Below the pieces are notes generated by a model. It did not search any database. It was given only the letters and a program-made list of their open reading frames with translations, and was not told the DNA's origin. The position numbers and the translations under genes were made by a program. Below, one piece after another: positions 62,964 to 64,000 of a stretch of DNA of 64,000 nucleotides (positions are counted from its first letter, which is position 1; each line of letters starts with the position of its first letter). The stretch comes from Torreya grandis. Its lineage: Eukaryota > Streptophyta > Pinopsida > Cupressales > Taxaceae. The stretch is from the NCBI GenBank assembly GCA_037957365.1, contig JARHVA010000397.1:2306001-2370000 (forward strand). Reading direction: 5' to 3'.

Positions 62964-64000
62964 TGATAAGATTCAATAACCATAATATTCTCTCTAAGAT
63001 ACACTTTATGGTAACTAATCTAGATCTCATGAATATCCATATTACCACTAGAACTAAAAACTATGGGAATCCTCCCTATTCCATTGCCCTTAATCCTTTA
63101 TCAATGAAAATAGTAAAATATGCAAGTGGCATTGACTATAAATCTGAAATTATCCTACTCATCAATTAAAATACTCAACATAGAGGTAAGGATCCCATAT
63201 TCCTCTATATCTTCATGAGGGGACCTCATATTATAGAACCTCAATCACCTTCACCTAGATTTTATATAGGATTTGAGGCAAGTTATTTTATGACTTCTAC
63301 CACATATTTTTCATCTCTCATACCTCCTTATAATATTATTATATCATATTCCATGCATTCTTTCACATCCATGGAAATTATTTATAAAAACATGGTAGGA
63401 GTGAATTTTATTAGGTCTACTAAAACCACCCAAAGTAATACCCCATTCCATATAACTACTATTACATCTAATGTTACTATTAATTTTCATGCCACTAGTG
63501 CAACTTATGCTACTATTTCACCTCCAACTCTTAATGTCTCACATAATATTAATGCATGTAATTTTGATTAGACTAGTCAAAATACCATTCAAACTAATCA
63601 ATTACTATTAAAAAATCTCAATTAAAGGGATAATTTTCAAAATAATAGTGTCAAACAAATTATGTAAATGCAAAACTAGTTAATGCATCTCCAAAACCAA
63701 CCCCAACCTACTCAATGGCTAGTGCAAAATAATCATTCCCATACCCCCATTAGAGATGCACATGGTAACCATATACCACAACCCCCAATTATTAAGAAAA
63801 TTATTACACACTTGCAAAATCAACCTATTTTTATTAAAGATACAAGCATTGGCATAGGTGGCATAGTTCCCATTATTACTTATAATAGATCCACTAATCC
63901 AGCTTTGCATTTCAATACTTTTTGTCAATCTATATAAAGATTAGGTTAAATTTTAAAACACCTTTTTTACCACAAAAATATTAGCTAAGACATTTTGAGG
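62964..64000 (+). pseudogene. Ty3/gypsy-type gag N-terminus, running off the window
   Basis: A chain of open stretches (62,963-63,169; 63,215-63,571; 63,683-63,937) joined by stops and frame changes. The first part is Ile/Asn/Thr-rich. The last contains PQPTQWLVQNNHSHTPIRDA, then SIGIGGIVPIITYNRSTNPA and LHFNTFCQSI. This looks like the Pro/Gln-rich segment just ahead of the capsid domain in plant gypsy gag proteins. The trace continues to the last base (HLFYHKNIS). No LTR was identified upstream. Confidence 0.5.

Overview
The window looks like intergenic DNA from a large, repeat-choked plant nuclear genome. A gymnosperm such as a conifer would fit, but the species cannot be fixed from sequence alone. 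It is strongly AT-rich, CpG is scarce by eye, and I see no host gene, tRNA, rRNA or organellar insert. Everything recognisable is a decayed retroelement. The plant assignment rests on two LINE ORF1 copies with the plant-typical DUF4283 core (PIWVRLP) plus a CCHC knuckle, a LINE ORF2 with RT, zf-RVT and RNase H, and Ty3/gypsy gag and protease remnants of plant type. In-frame stops sit mostly where Gln or Arg codons are expected (CAA/CAG to TAA/TAG, CGA to TGA), as expected from methylation-driven C-to-T decay.

Left part (1-16.9 kb): a protease remnant (1-640) continues about 2.4 kb to a polypurine tract and LTR-like DNA with no RT or integrase. An inverted 4.3-kb fragment (4.8-9.1 kb) of a long LTR seen again at 25-37 kb follows. 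Next come unclassified DNA, a LINE ORF2 pseudogene (11.95-15.04 kb), and two unidentified decayed reading frames.

Middle (17-37 kb): an unidentified reading frame whose stops are all TAA/TAG, an AT microsatellite inside a tandem duplication, and a fragment of the long LTR that recurs at 41-53 kb. Then come two copies of a 2.6-kb segment with an unidentified acidic/basic ORF (19.49-23.92 and 29.59-32.17 kb). The second copy is flanked by about 4.5-kb direct repeats (25.07-29.59 and 32.43-37.14 kb), so this reads as an LTR-internal-LTR element with giant LTRs (LARD-like). The first copy is split by a 1.8-kb ORF1-only LINE with a perfect 17-bp target duplication; the second copy shows the empty site.

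Right part (37-58 kb) is a four-level nest. (1) An old LTR (37,217-38,258 and 57,783-58,062) is split by (2) a gag-protease element, 38,259-57,782, with 1.37-kb LTRs and no RT or integrase. That is split by (3) a minus-strand LARD-like element, 41,479-53,487, with about 4.2-kb LTRs and a 2-kb internal region encoding an unusual Asp/Asn/Tyr/Ser-rich protein. Its right LTR is split by (4) a second ORF1-only LINE, 51,854-52,964, and has grown a 486-bp AT-rich microsatellite.

Right end (58-64 kb): AT-rich DNA with a degenerate repeat field, a 60-bp-period minisatellite (62,401-62,820), and the start of another gypsy-type gag running off the window. Nothing appears functional. The interest lies in the element architectures: ORF1-only LINEs with two internal empty-site controls, gag-protease-only LTR elements, and two LARD-like families with unrecognised ORFs.
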